37,446 bases of DNA from Candidatus Nomurabacteria bacterium RIFCSPHIGHO2_01_FULL_40_20 (GCA_001786835.1 MFTO01000006.1:1-37446), one strand, 5' to 3'. Shown: positions 17,293 through 27,740, counted from the stretch's first letter. The notes: generated by a model not told the origin, from the sequence alone. Translations and numbers: made by a program.

Positions 17293-19041
17293 ATGGATAA
17301 AGACACTCCCCCACGCAATTTCATATTGCCGACAAAACAAGAACTAAAAAAAATCATCTGGTCTTTCTCAAAAAAAGAATGGCTCGTTTTTGGGGGTCTG
17401 CTTTTGATTCTTTTTATAAGCACTTTGGGAATTTTACAAACCATCAACAAATCTTTTATGGAGAGCGTGCCACTTCGTGGCGGATCTATTAGAGAAGGAG
17501 TCCTAGGCTCTCCGCGTTTTACCAATCCCGTGCTCGCCTTGACCGATCCAGACAAAGACATGGTCGCTCTGGTTTATAATGGACTAGTGCGCAAGAGCCC
17601 AGACGGAGAAATCATTCCTGACCTAGCAGAGAGTATTGATATGTCGCCTGACGGACTGACATATACTTTCGTTTTAAAAGAAAATTTGCGTTTCCATGAC
17701 GGAGAACCTTTAACAACGGACGATGTAATCTTCACTATCACCCAAGTGCAAGACCCGATTATCAAAAGTCCACGCAAAGGCAACTGGGACGGAGTAAGTG
17801 TAGAGAAAATTGATGACAAGACAGTGAAGTTCATCCTAAGGAAACCCTATGCCACATTTCTGGAAAATGCAACTTTGGGGATAATGCCTCTGCACATTTG
17901 GACAGACTCTCCCATTGAATTGAACGAAGCAAACAAAACCCCAATAGGTAGCGGTCCGTATAAAGTAGTGAAGGTAAATCAACAATCTTCCGGTGCCATA
18001 GAATCCTACGAACTGTCTACTTTTTCGGATTTCAGTTTGGGTCAACCTTATATCAAAAAAATTACACTGAGATTTTATCAAAATGAAGAAACTCTAGTGA
18101 ACGCGCTTGAGACTGGCAGTGTAGACCAAGCAAGTTCTATCTCACCTAGGAGCGCACAAGAACTACAGAAGAAAGACTATCGCATAACCTCTGCCGTGCT
18201 TCCCAGAATTTTCGGTCTTTTCTTTAACCAAAGCCAAAATCAAATTTTTACAAACAAGGTAGTGGTGAAAGCAATAAATCAAGGTATAGATAAAAACAAA
18301 ATCAGCCGAGAAGTGCTCGGAGGATATGCAATACCCATTGAGGACCCAATACCACCCACAGTGACAGAATACGAAAAACAGAGAAAAACAAGCGCCCCGC
18401 GTGAAGAAATCTTAAAAGGAATCAGAGAATCCCTGGAGGAGGGCGGTTGGAAATTGGGGGGAAGCGGATATTTGGAAAAAACCACCACCGATAGCAATAA
18501 GAAAAAAACAACTACCGTGCTCCAATTTTCAATTTCTACCGGAAATGCGGAAGAGTTGGTAAAATCAGCGGAACTGATAAAAGAAGATTTAACGGAACTG
18601 GGTATGAAGGTTGATGTCAAAACTTTTGAAGTAGGCAACTTGAACCAATCCGTAATCCGCCCGCGCGAATATGACGCGCTCTTTTTCGGACAGATAATCA
18701 ATAATGAATCCGACCTTTACGCTTTTTGGCACTCTTCGCAGAGAAAGGACCCGGGGCTCAACGTGGCGATGTATACCAACGCCAAAGTGGATAAAATCCT
18801 AGAAGATGCGTTTGTGACCACAGATAAAGAAGAAAGAATAAAAAAATACATTTCTTTTGAAGAAGAAATCAGAAAAGATTTACCAGCAGTTTTCTTATAT
18901 AGTCCAAGCTTGATTTACGTTATAAAAAAAGATTTAGAAGGACTAACCTTACAAAATATTATTTCACCTTCGGATAGATTTAATAATGTTCATTTATGGT
19001 ACACTAAGACGGACAATGTTTGGAAAATTTTTTCTAAATAG
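17293..19041 (+). CDS. ABC transporter substrate-binding protein, family 5 (peptide-type)
   Basis: GVLGSPRFTNPVLALTDPDKDMVALVYNGLVRKSPDGEIIPDLAESIDMSPDGLTYTFVLKENLRFHDGEPLTTDDVIFT. Confidence 0.93.
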   Translation: MDKDTPPRNFILPTKQELKKIIWSFSKKEWLVFGGLLLILFISTLGILQTINKSFMESVPLRGGSIREGVLGSPRFTNPVLALTDPDKDMVALVYNGLVRKSPDGEIIPDLAESIDMSPDGLTYTFVLKENLRFHDGEPLTTDDVIFTITQVQDPIIKSPRKGNWDGVSVEKIDDKTVKFILRKPYATFLENATLGIMPLHIWTDSPIELNEANKTPIGSGPYKVVKVNQQSSGAIESYELSTFSDFSLGQPYIKKITLRFYQNEETLVNALETGSVDQASSISPRSAQELQKKDYRITSAVLPRIFGLFFNQSQNQIFTNKVVVKAINQGIDKNKISREVLGGYAIPIEDPIPPTVTEYEKQRKTSAPREEILKGIRESLEEGGWKLGGSGYLEKTTTDSNKKKTTTVLQFSISTGNAEELVKSAELIKEDLTELGMKVDVKTFEVGNLNQSVIRPREYDALFFGQIINNESDLYAFWHSSQRKDPGLNVAMYTNAKVDKILEDAFVTTDKEERIKKYISFEEEIRKDLPAVFLYSPSLIYVIKKDLEGLTLQNIISPSDRFNNVHLWYTKTDNVWKIFSK

Positions 19042-19070
19042 AACTATTTTATAAACAATGAAAAATTAAA

Positions 19071-21056
19071 ATGACTAAAAAAAACAGAATGCCTTTCAGC
19101 GCATTCAGTATTGAAAAACAAAAAGAACCTGCCCGCAATGCTTCGCATAGCAATGCAGGCGGGGAAAATAAAAAAGAGACGGCTGTACATAAGGGTGGAG
19201 AGATGAAAGAAGGGCGAAATCAAGAAAGAAGCGGAGAAAGAAAAAGAACCAAAGGTTCAACTTACCAATATTCAAAATTTGGAAAAGGTTCGTCTCCTCG
19301 TGGTGGCAAGGGCTCGTTTGGCGCGAGAGACGGTTATAAAAATCAAAACGGTAGCGAAAAAATACCTCCCCCAGAGCAAGGGGTGATTCGTATTATTCCG
19401 CTCGGTGGAGTAGAGGAAATCGGCAAAAATATGACTGCGATAGAGATGGGCGACGACATTATCGTAGTCGACGCTGGGATGCATTTTTCCAACGAAGAAA
19501 CACCGGGCATAGACTATGTCATACCTAATACCACTTATCTCGAAGAGCGAAAAGATAAAATCCGCGCGCTCTTTGTCACCCACGGACACCTAGACCATAT
19601 CGGGGGTGTGCCTTTGGTGCTTTCTCGTATCGGCAATCCGCCGGTTTATTCTCGGAATCTCTCTATGCTTCTCATGCGCAAGCGCATGGCAGAATTCCCC
19701 CATCTTCCTAAAATGAAAGAGACAATTGTGGAGCGAGATAGCGTCATCACTTGTGGAAAAATGAGGATAAAGTTTTTCGGCGTTACTCACACTATTCCCG
19801 ACTCGATGGGTATAATCATCGAGACTCCACACGGGTGGATCGTAACGCCGGGCGATTACAAACTCGACCAAATCGATGGTGTTGTGACGCCCGAAGAAGA
19901 AAAGGAATATTCTATTTTTGACAAAGCAAAAGTTTTACTTCTTATGACCGACTCTACCAACATCGAAAATGAAGGATTCTCTTTACCTGAAATAAAAGTG
20001 CATCAAGGACTTGAAAATTTAATCAAGAAAACACCCGGACGACTCATCATCGCGGCCTTCGCGTCCCACATCACTCGGCTCGCCCACGTGGTAAGAATCG
20101 CCGAAGCTTTAGGTAAAAAGGTGGCGCTCGATGGGAGAAGTATGAAAACAAATATTGAAGTGGCTATTGAGGCAAATTTCTTCAAACCTAAAAAAGGAAC
20201 TCTGATACCGATAGAAGAAGCCGATAAATATCCGCCAAACAAAATAGTAATACTTATGACCGGCGCTCAAGGAGAAGAATTCGCGGCTTTAAATCGCGCC
20301 GCAAACAGATCACACGCAAAGTTTACTCTCCACAAAGGCGACACAATCATACTCTCGGCCTCGATTGTGCCGGGCAACGAACGCGCCGTTGAGAAAATGA
20401 AAGACGGGCTGGCTCGCCAAGGTGTGCGCATCATCAGCTATCGAACAGCCGGCGAGGACTATGTGCATGCGACCGGGCACGGTAACAAAGAAGATGTCAG
20501 ATGGCTTCACCGAAAAACACATCCGAAATTCTTCATTCCGATTCACGGCAATCATTATCGTTTGGTACTGCACAAAGAGCTCGCTATGGAACTCGGCATG
20601 GCAGAAGACCATATCGTAGTGCCAGATAATGGCTCAATAATTGAAATATCACCTGATGGAGAAAAAATTATTAAAAGAAAAGAACGCGCGGCGGCAGGAC
20701 TCATGATGGTAGACGGCATATCGGTGGGTGACGCTCAAGACGTGGTCATACGCGACCGCCAAATGCTCTCCCAAGACGGAATGTTTGTGATTATTGCAGT
20801 AATGGATCAACGAACCGGAAAACTAAAAAAATCTCCGGACCTCATATCGCGAGGATTCGTGTATCTTAAAGAAAACCAAGAACTCCTGCGTCAAGTGCGA
20901 ATCATTATCCGGAAATCGGTAGAAGAAAGAGAGAGAGTAGGGGGTTCTGTTGACCTTGACCTTATCAAAGCTGATCTAGGAGAGAGTGTATCAAAATTCT
21001 TGTATCAGAAAACTTCCAAACGCCCACTTGTAATACCCGTGATACTCTCGGTCTAG
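19071..21056 (+). CDS. ribonuclease J with basic N-terminal extension
   Basis: IRIIPLGGVEEIGKNMTAIEMGDDIIVVDAGMHF...VTHGHLDHIGG...HTIPDSMG...HATGHGNKEDVRWLHRKTHPKFFIPIHGNHYRL. Confidence 0.96.
   Translation: MTKKNRMPFSAFSIEKQKEPARNASHSNAGGENKKETAVHKGGEMKEGRNQERSGERKRTKGSTYQYSKFGKGSSPRGGKGSFGARDGYKNQNGSEKIPPPEQGVIRIIPLGGVEEIGKNMTAIEMGDDIIVVDAGMHFSNEETPGIDYVIPNTTYLEERKDKIRALFVTHGHLDHIGGVPLVLSRIGNPPVYSRNLSMLLMRKRMAEFPHLPKMKETIVERDSVITCGKMRIKFFGVTHTIPDSMGIIIETPHGWIVTPGDYKLDQIDGVVTPEEEKEYSIFDKAKVLLLMTDSTNIENEGFSLPEIKVHQGLENLIKKTPGRLIIAAFASHITRLAHVVRIAEALGKKVALDGRSMKTNIEVAIEANFFKPKKGTLIPIEEADKYPPNKIVILMTGAQGEEFAALNRAANRSHAKFTLHKGDTIILSASIVPGNERAVEKMKDGLARQGVRIISYRTAGEDYVHATGHGNKEDVRWLHRKTHPKFFIPIHGNHYRLVLHKELAMELGMAEDHIVVPDNGSIIEISPDGEKIIKRKERAAAGLMMVDGISVGDAQDVVIRDRQMLSQDGMFVIIAVMDQRTGKLKKSPDLISRGFVYLKENQELLRQVRIIIRKSVEERERVGGSVDLDLIKADLGESVSKFLYQKTSKRPLVIPVILSV
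19128..19163. repeat. 36-nt near-palindrome embedded in the RNase J coding sequence
   Basis: CCTGCCCGCAATGCTTCGCATAGCAATGCAGGCGGG, encoding PARNASHSNAGG. Confidence 0.6.
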
Positions 21057-21074
21057 TTTGTTATAATCTGTATT

Positions 21075-22223
21075 GTGAAAAATAAGCGAAAAATCATCTA
21101 CTTGGCCGGATTTCTTTTCTCTATCCCGGTAGCGCTCACTTCTTATATCAACTCGAGCTTGCTGGAACAATTTATAAACCCGCTTTTTGTAAGTGCGATA
21201 TACATCATCTCTTCCCTCCTAACTATTTTTGGGCTTTTCAAGATGCCCAAGATACTCACCCGACATGGAAATAAATTCACTATTATTCTTTTTTCTTTTA
21301 TCTCCGCTTTGTCTTTTGTATTGATGGCGCTCGGGGGAAAATCCTATATCGTCGTGTCTATGTTTGTGGTAAATTTTATCGCAAATAACTTTATTTTTGC
21401 TTCGCTCGATATTTTTTTGGAAGACCTCACCGGAAAATCAAGAGTCGGAAGATTGCGAGGACTCTATCTCACGATTATCAATTCAGCTTGGGTTATTGCT
21501 CAGCTTATTTCTGGGTCCATCATCGCAAAAAGTTCTTTTTCAGGAATTTATCTTCTCTCAGCGCTATTTACCTTACTTGTCCCCTTGGTGATATGGCTGG
21601 CTCTGAAAAATTTTCAGGATCCAGAATATAAAAAAGTCTCTGTCTGGAAAACGGTGAAGTTTTTCGTTAAAAACAAAAATATTTCAAAAATATATTTTCT
21701 CAACCTGATTCTGAATTTCTTTTTTGCCTGGATGGTGATTTACACTCCGATATATCTCCACGATTACATCGGACTCCCTTGGGATAAAATTGGAATCATC
21801 TTCACTATTATGCTTCTGCCTTTTGTGCTCCTTCAATTCTCTTTTGGTAAAATGTCGGACAGAGTGGGAGAAAGAAAGCTTCTTCGCTTCGGATTTTTAA
21901 CCAGCGCAATTTTTACTTTTCTGATTCCTTTTATAACCGAGCCAAAAATTTTTCTCTTCGCTTTAGTTTTATTTATGACTCGCGTGGGCGCCGCGACTAT
22001 CGAAGTGATGTGCGATAGCTACTTTTTCAAAGTGGTTGATGAAGAAGATGTGGAAGCAATCAGTTTTTTCCGAAATACCCGTCCAGTCTCTTATATCATC
22101 GCGCCTTTAGTCGCCATCGTGGTGCTTGCCTTGGTCCCATCTTTTAAATTTATATTTCCGGCTCTCTCGGTAATTCTCCTTTTTGGATTTTTTATAGCCG
22201 GCAGAATCAAAGATGTAAAATAA
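21075..22223 (+). CDS. MFS-type transporter
   Basis: About 12 hydrophobic segments; GKMSDRVGERKLLRFG loop; GTG start 7 nt after TATAAT. Confidence 0.88.
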   Translation: MKNKRKIIYLAGFLFSIPVALTSYINSSLLEQFINPLFVSAIYIISSLLTIFGLFKMPKILTRHGNKFTIILFSFISALSFVLMALGGKSYIVVSMFVVNFIANNFIFASLDIFLEDLTGKSRVGRLRGLYLTIINSAWVIAQLISGSIIAKSSFSGIYLLSALFTLLVPLVIWLALKNFQDPEYKKVSVWKTVKFFVKNKNISKIYFLNLILNFFFAWMVIYTPIYLHDYIGLPWDKIGIIFTIMLLPFVLLQFSFGKMSDRVGERKLLRFGFLTSAIFTFLIPFITEPKIFLFALVLFMTRVGAATIEVMCDSYFFKVVDEEDVEAISFFRNTRPVSYIIAPLVAIVVLALVPSFKFIFPALSVILLFGFFIAGRIKDVK

Positions 22224-22224
22224 A

Positions 22225-23490
22225 TTATTCTTTAGCAATTTCAAGCGTCACGGAAACTGTTTTCTTTTCGCCTTTGTGGAGAATTTTTAGAGTAATGGTG
22301 TCGCCAATATTTTTCTGCCGAATGAGTGATGCCAAGCTGACTTTTTCGTCCAGTTTTACTCCATCAATTTCCAAAATTATATCGTTCTCCACCAACCCTG
22401 CTTTATCTGCCGGAGAACCTGGAATAACCGCAAGTTCATCCTGATCTGCGCCTCCCTTTATCAACACGCCATATTCCACTTCCAGGTTATTTTTCTCTGC
22501 CACACTAGGGGTAATAGTCATATAGCGAACGCCCAATTGGGGCCGAACGATTTTGCCTGTTGCTTGGACTGATTCCACGGCGCCCTTTACACTGTTGATC
22601 GGCAAAGCAAAACCGATACTCTGCGAACCTTGCGCCACGGCAACGTTTACCCCTATTACTCGCCCCGATAGATCCAAGAGCGGACCGCCGGAGTTTCCGG
22701 GATTTATCGCCGCGTCGGTTTGAATTACATGGTCCAGAAGTTCGCTATTACCACTAAAATCCCCCGCTACGATTGAGCGCGCCAAACCCGAGACTACGCC
22801 TACGGAGACGGTATTACGAAATTCGCCCAAGGCGTTGCCTATCGCAATCACACTCTGACCGATTTCTAATTTTTCAGAATCTCCAAAATTAAGATACGGA
22901 AAATCTTGTCCTTCAATTTTTATGATAGCGATGTCTAGTATCGGGTCGAGCGCAATTACTTTCGCTTCGTGCTTTTCTCCGTCATTGGTAAAAACAGTAT
23001 AAGAAACTTCTTTTTTGTCAACTACATGCTTGTTGGTAACAATGAGTCCATCACTAGAGACAAAAAATCCACTTCCTCCGCCTACTTCACGCTCTTCGGT
23101 TCCATCTTGTTTGTATTGTGGAATGTTAAAGAAAGAATTCGGGAAAAAATCTCCAAATGGATTAGAGCGACTATCAGGGTCAACAATATATTTCGGAACT
23201 TCTTTGGATAAAATTATAGACACCACCGCCGGATTTGTTTTTTTGACTGTATCAACTACAAAAGACTCTTGGGTGAAAAAATTTTCTTCTCCTCTACCAC
23301 CGGCGACATTTTTTATTTCTTGCGCATCTTTCAAATATTCTCCGGCAAAATATTTGAATATCTCCACTCGAAAACTAAAAAGTACCAGTGCAAGAATCAC
23401 TAGTAAAAAAATAAAGACAATTAAACTAGCAAAAAATCCTGCCAAGAAATCCTTTTTAGAAAATAATTTTGTTATATTATTGTTCTCCAT
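22225..23490 (-). CDS. HtrA/DegP-like trypsin protease with PDZ domain
   Basis: IVTNKHVVD (His), DPILDIAIIKIEG (Asp), NPGNSGGPLLD (Ser), C-terminal PDZ GSPADKAGLVENDIILEIDG. Confidence 0.96.
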   Translation of the reverse strand: MENNNITKLFSKKDFLAGFFASLIVFIFLLVILALVLFSFRVEIFKYFAGEYLKDAQEIKNVAGGRGEENFFTQESFVVDTVKKTNPAVVSIILSKEVPKYIVDPDSRSNPFGDFFPNSFFNIPQYKQDGTEEREVGGGSGFFVSSDGLIVTNKHVVDKKEVSYTVFTNDGEKHEAKVIALDPILDIAIIKIEGQDFPYLNFGDSEKLEIGQSVIAIGNALGEFRNTVSVGVVSGLARSIVAGDFSGNSELLDHVIQTDAAINPGNSGGPLLDLSGRVIGVNVAVAQGSQSIGFALPINSVKGAVESVQATGKIVRPQLGVRYMTITPSVAEKNNLEVEYGVLIKGGADQDELAVIPGSPADKAGLVENDIILEIDGVKLDEKVSLASLIRQKNIGDTITLKILHKGEKKTVSVTLEIAKE

Positions 23491-23530
23491 AATCTAATTA
23501 TAAAAAAATTAATAACTAATATAATTAAAA

Positions 23531-23974
23531 TTATATTCTTAAACGTTTTTTTAGCAAGTGGTTTTTGTAAACATGGTTTTTGTAAGGTTTTAAGCGGATA
23601 ATTTTTACTTTTAATCCTTTTTTTGCTAAATCTTTTTTCAAGTTCTTCACATACGCTCTCTGGTCATAGCCGAGCGCGATAATTTGCGGAGCTTCGCGCA
23701 AAATATGCAGGATGTGATTCTTTATTCCTGACAAAACAACTTTATCTACAAGATTGCATCCTAGAACTAATGCAAATCTTTCTTTTTCTTTCAACTTAGG
23801 AAATTTATTTTTAATTTTTTTTACATTTTTGTCGCGAGCAATAGATACAGTCAAAAAGGATTCTGTGGATAACGATTTTGCCTGTTTGAAAAAATCGAGG
23901 TGCCCGGAATGCAGTCCATCAAAAGTGCCAAAAACCATTATTTTTACTATGTTTTTTATTTTTCTATTTGACAT
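23531..23974 (-). CDS. cytidylyltransferase-like / FAD synthetase-like nucleotidyltransferase
   Basis: VMVFGTFDGLHSGHLDFFKQAK...LGYDQRAYVKNL. Confidence 0.9.
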   Translation of the reverse strand: MSNRKIKNIVKIMVFGTFDGLHSGHLDFFKQAKSLSTESFLTVSIARDKNVKKIKNKFPKLKEKERFALVLGCNLVDKVVLSGIKNHILHILREAPQIIALGYDQRAYVKNLKKDLAKKGLKVKIIRLKPYKNHVYKNHLLKKRLRI

Positions 23975-24044
23975 TGCTCCAATTATAACACGCTGTTCGC
24001 TAAAACTTGCCGTATAATTTTCAAGTGGCTATAATAGATAAACT

Positions 24045-26630
24045 ATGACATTAACCATAACCAAAAGAGACGGCTCAAAAGTTCCGTTCAACGCGGACAG
24101 AATCAACAAATCTATCGAGCGAGCCTGTTATGGACTAAACGACCCAATCTCCAAGGTTATCCAAATCGCTACCGAGACTCAACTAACACTCTACGATGGT
24201 ATCACCACGGAGGAGATGGATTTGGCGACCATAAATGCGGCTCTACAGAATTCACAGTTTGGTTTGGAGTTTGACAAGATTGCGACTCGCCTGCTCCTCA
24301 AGGTGATTTACAAAAAAGTTATTGGCGATTATGACCCGGACGAGCGTGAAATCACAAATGAGGAATTTAAAAGACTCCACAACAGTAGATTTAAGGATTA
24401 CATCTTAAATGCTGTTGAACGTGGATTGCTAGACCAGAGGATGGCGACAACATTTAACCTAGAAGAACTTTCCTCGTATCTAAACACTGACAACGATGAA
24501 CTTTATAAATATTCCGGACTCTCTACGATGCAAAACAGGTATTTAGTAAAAAATGAAAAACAAATTCCACTCGAGACTCCGCAATTTTTTTGGATGCGCG
24601 TCGCGATGGGAATGTCACTCAATGAAGCTCTACCAAATAAATGGGCAAAAAAGTTTTACGAAAAAATGTCAGCGCTTGAATATCTCTCCGCTGGGAGCAC
24701 CAACATCGGCGCCGGCACTCCACACCCAAAACTTTCAAATTGTTTCTTGATGGAAATTCATGACGACATGGCGCACATCGGAAAAACTGTTTCTGATGTT
24801 TTGATGCTTTCAAAAGCAACCGGCGGGATTGGACTGTCTGTCACCAAACTCCGCGCCGAGGGTTCAGTTTTAAAATCAAACAATACAATTTCTTCCGGAC
24901 CTATTCCTTTTATGCACATCATAGACTCTGCTGTGCGCGCGGTGCAACGCGGAGGCAAGAAAAAAGGCGCGCTGTGTTTTTATATGGAAAACTGGCATCT
25001 TAATTTCCAAGATTTCCTAGACTTGAAGCAAAACAACGGAGACGACTACAGGCGCACTCGCACCGCTAACACTGCGGTCTATATTTCTGACGAATTTATG
25101 AAAAGAGTATTAGAAGGCGCCGATTGGTATTTGTTTGACCCGAACGAAGTCAAAGATTTAAACGAACTTTACGGACAGGAATTTGGAAAGAGATATAACG
25201 AATACGTAGAACTCGCAAAACAAGGAAAAATGAAACTATTTCAAGTGCTTCCTGCTCGTCAGCAATATAAAAATATCTTGGTATCGCTTGAAACCACTTC
25301 TCATCCATGGCTTACTTGGAAAGACTCTATAAATGTGCGTGCGCTCAACAACAATACCGGCACTATCCACTGCTCAAACCTCTGCACAGAAGTAACGCTT
25401 CCGACTGATATAGAAAACGTGGCGGTCTGTAACTTAGTTTCCATTAATATGGCTCGCCACATCGTGGGTGGGCAAATAGACTGGCACCGCTTGGAAGAAT
25501 CTGTCCGGCTTGCAATCCGCCAGCTTGATAACTTGATAGATATCAATGAGCTTCCTATCGTAGAAGCGAAACGAGCGGATAATGAGAACCGAGCCGTAGG
25601 TCTCGGCCTCATGGGATTCTCTGACTCCATCGAGCAATTGGGCTATTCTTATGAAGACAACGAGGCTTTTGAATTTGCTGACCAAATTTTTGAATTCATT
25701 TCTTATATGGCGATTGATGAGAGCGCGAACTTGGCACGAGAACGCGGAGTATATAAAAATTTCAAGGGCTCAGAGTGGTCCAAAGGTTACGTCCCGGTTG
25801 ACACATTGGCAAAGCTCGAGGCAAATCGTGAACGCGAGCTTACGGTCAGAAAAAATTCTGCAACTCTTCTGCCTCCGCTTGATTGGAATACGGCGCGCGC
25901 AAAAGTAAAACAAGGAATGAGAAACGCTACCCTCCTTGCTATCGCGCCAAACGCAAACATTGGGCTGGTAGCGGGCACATCCCCGGGTATTGACCCTCGA
26001 TTTACCCAAATGTTCTCCAGAAATAAAATTTCCGGGAAATATTTGGAAACAAATCCAAATATGATAATTGCTCTACAAAAAGAAGGAATTTGGGAGAGAG
26101 TTCGCGAGCAAATTCTTGAGCATCACGGCGACATTGAATCAATCGATGAGATTCCAGATTACGTTAAGCGAATTTACAAAACTTCTTTTTCTGTTTCTCC
26201 TTATGCCTACATAGAAGTCGCCGCGCGCGCGCAAAAATGGGTAGACATGGGAATTTCTCGCAATATGTATTTAGATGTGAGAGACATTGATGAGATTATG
26301 AACATCTACACTTCTGCTTGGGACAAGGGATTAAAAACTACATACTACCTGCACATGAAGCCAAGACACTCCGCCGAACAATCCACTACAGTTGTAAACA
26401 AAGCTGAAGCTTTGGGAAAAAGAGGGTTTGCAGTATTGCGAGATAAAGTGGTACCGAAAGAAGAAACAAAAATAGAAATTGCAGAAGAAGTAAAAAATGA
26501 AATACCTGTAGCCTCTCCTGTGGCTATGAATATGCTAGAGAAAGTAGAAGTCGCCCAAAATCACAACATTGCAAAGATACACATGCCCGAAGACCCACAA
26601 GATCAGTTTCTCTGCGAAGGTTGCCAGTAG
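24045..26630 (+). CDS. nrdA: ribonucleoside-diphosphate reductase alpha subunit
   Basis: ATP-cone N-terminus (ITKRDGSKVPFNADRINKSIERA), MEIHDDMAHIG, NLCTEVTLP, RNATLLAIAPNANIGLVAGTSPGIDP, C-terminal CEGCQ. Confidence 0.96.
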   Translation: MTLTITKRDGSKVPFNADRINKSIERACYGLNDPISKVIQIATETQLTLYDGITTEEMDLATINAALQNSQFGLEFDKIATRLLLKVIYKKVIGDYDPDEREITNEEFKRLHNSRFKDYILNAVERGLLDQRMATTFNLEELSSYLNTDNDELYKYSGLSTMQNRYLVKNEKQIPLETPQFFWMRVAMGMSLNEALPNKWAKKFYEKMSALEYLSAGSTNIGAGTPHPKLSNCFLMEIHDDMAHIGKTVSDVLMLSKATGGIGLSVTKLRAEGSVLKSNNTISSGPIPFMHIIDSAVRAVQRGGKKKGALCFYMENWHLNFQDFLDLKQNNGDDYRRTRTANTAVYISDEFMKRVLEGADWYLFDPNEVKDLNELYGQEFGKRYNEYVELAKQGKMKLFQVLPARQQYKNILVSLETTSHPWLTWKDSINVRALNNNTGTIHCSNLCTEVTLPTDIENVAVCNLVSINMARHIVGGQIDWHRLEESVRLAIRQLDNLIDINELPIVEAKRADNENRAVGLGLMGFSDSIEQLGYSYEDNEAFEFADQIFEFISYMAIDESANLARERGVYKNFKGSEWSKGYVPVDTLAKLEANRERELTVRKNSATLLPPLDWNTARAKVKQGMRNATLLAIAPNANIGLVAGTSPGIDPRFTQMFSRNKISGKYLETNPNMIIALQKEGIWERVREQILEHHGDIESIDEIPDYVKRIYKTSFSVSPYAYIEVAARAQKWVDMGISRNMYLDVRDIDEIMNIYTSAWDKGLKTTYYLHMKPRHSAEQSTTVVNKAEALGKRGFAVLRDKVVPKEETKIEIAEEVKNEIPVASPVAMNMLEKVEVAQNHNIAKIHMPEDPQDQFLCEGCQ

Positions 26631-26639
26631 GGTTAGGTT

Positions 26640-26713
26640 CTAGTTGCTAGGGACTAGAGAAAAATATTTAAAAATAACCGACTAGTCACTAGAAACTAGT
26701 CACTAGAAACTAA
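26640..26713. repeat. CTAG heptad-periodic repeat between nrdA and nrdB
   Basis: CTAG at 26640, 26647, 26654, 26682, 26689, 26696, 26703 and CTAA at 26710; all in one 7-bp phase. Confidence 0.85.
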
Positions 26714-26717
26714 TTCT

Positions 26718-27731
26718 ATGATTTTAGGAAAAGCGTCCCCGACGGACATGAATTTGCATCCAATGCACTACAAATGGGCTTACGACCTGTATAATCAGGC
26801 TGTCCGAAACAGTTGGTTCCCTCATGAAATCCCGCTCGGAGAGGACCTCGTAGATTGGAAAAAAATGACCGAGGACGAACGCCATGCCGTGGAATTCCTG
26901 ATGGCTTTCTTTAATCCGGCAGAGCTCATAGTGAATCGCTCCCTAGCGCTCGGAGTTTATCCTTACCTCAAATCTCCCGAGTGTCACCTGTACCTCGCCA
27001 AGCAAATGTTTGAGGAAGCAAACCATTGTGTCGCCTTTGAATACGTGCTGGAAACTTTTCCGCTAGATAGAAACAAAGTTTACGATGTTCACCTAGACAC
27101 CGACTCTATGGCGAAAAAGGAAGCATTCATCAACAAGTATCTAATCCGCATGACAGAAGAGACCCTTAATATTGAAACTCCGGAGGGTAAAAAAGATTTT
27201 GTGCGGAATTTAGTAGCCACAAATATCGTAATGGAAGGTATTTGGTTTTACTCCGGATTTATGGTGGCTTTATCTTTTCGTCAACGCAATCAACTTCGAA
27301 ACTTGGGCTCTATGATAAACTGGGTTATCCGCGACGAATCTCTCCACTTAAAGTTCGGCATTCACTTAATCCACACAATTCTGGAAGAAAACCCTGAAAT
27401 GCTTACCGAAGAATTCGCAGATGAAATCAGAGGCATAGTGATAGAAGGAGTAACCTTAGAATCAAATTACAATAAAGACTTGTTCCCAAAAGGAATACTC
27501 GGACTCAATGCCGACTATGTAAACCAATATGTGCAATATGTGGCAGATAGACGCTTGGAAGAACTTGGACTCACACCCCACTTTGGAGTCACCAACCCAG
27601 CAAAATGGATGTCTACCGCGACCGACGTATTTGAACTGGTAAATTTCTTTGAACAACAAAACACTTCTTACGAAGTGGACGCTCATGGACATAAACAAGA
27701 AGAGAAGAAACCGAAAGAAGGGGGAGAGTAA
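26718..27731 (+). CDS. nrdB: ribonucleoside-diphosphate reductase beta subunit (Tyr-less, class Ic-like)
   Basis: FNPAELIVNRS, MFEEANHCVAFEY, NIVMEGIWFYSGF, RDESLHLKFG. Confidence 0.95.
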   Translation: MILGKASPTDMNLHPMHYKWAYDLYNQAVRNSWFPHEIPLGEDLVDWKKMTEDERHAVEFLMAFFNPAELIVNRSLALGVYPYLKSPECHLYLAKQMFEEANHCVAFEYVLETFPLDRNKVYDVHLDTDSMAKKEAFINKYLIRMTEETLNIETPEGKKDFVRNLVATNIVMEGIWFYSGFMVALSFRQRNQLRNLGSMINWVIRDESLHLKFGIHLIHTILEENPEMLTEEFADEIRGIVIEGVTLESNYNKDLFPKGILGLNADYVNQYVQYVADRRLEELGLTPHFGVTNPAKWMSTATDVFELVNFFEQQNTSYEVDAHGHKQEEKKPKEGGE

Positions 27732-27740
27732 ATTTAAACT

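Noticed and set aside
25301-26009. Several minus-strand ORFs within nrdA
   Set aside because: Shadow ORFs opposite a strongly conserved coding sequence.
26640-26713. CTAG array as a CRISPR or tRNA-like element
   Set aside because: Period is only 7 bp with no spacers; not CRISPR.
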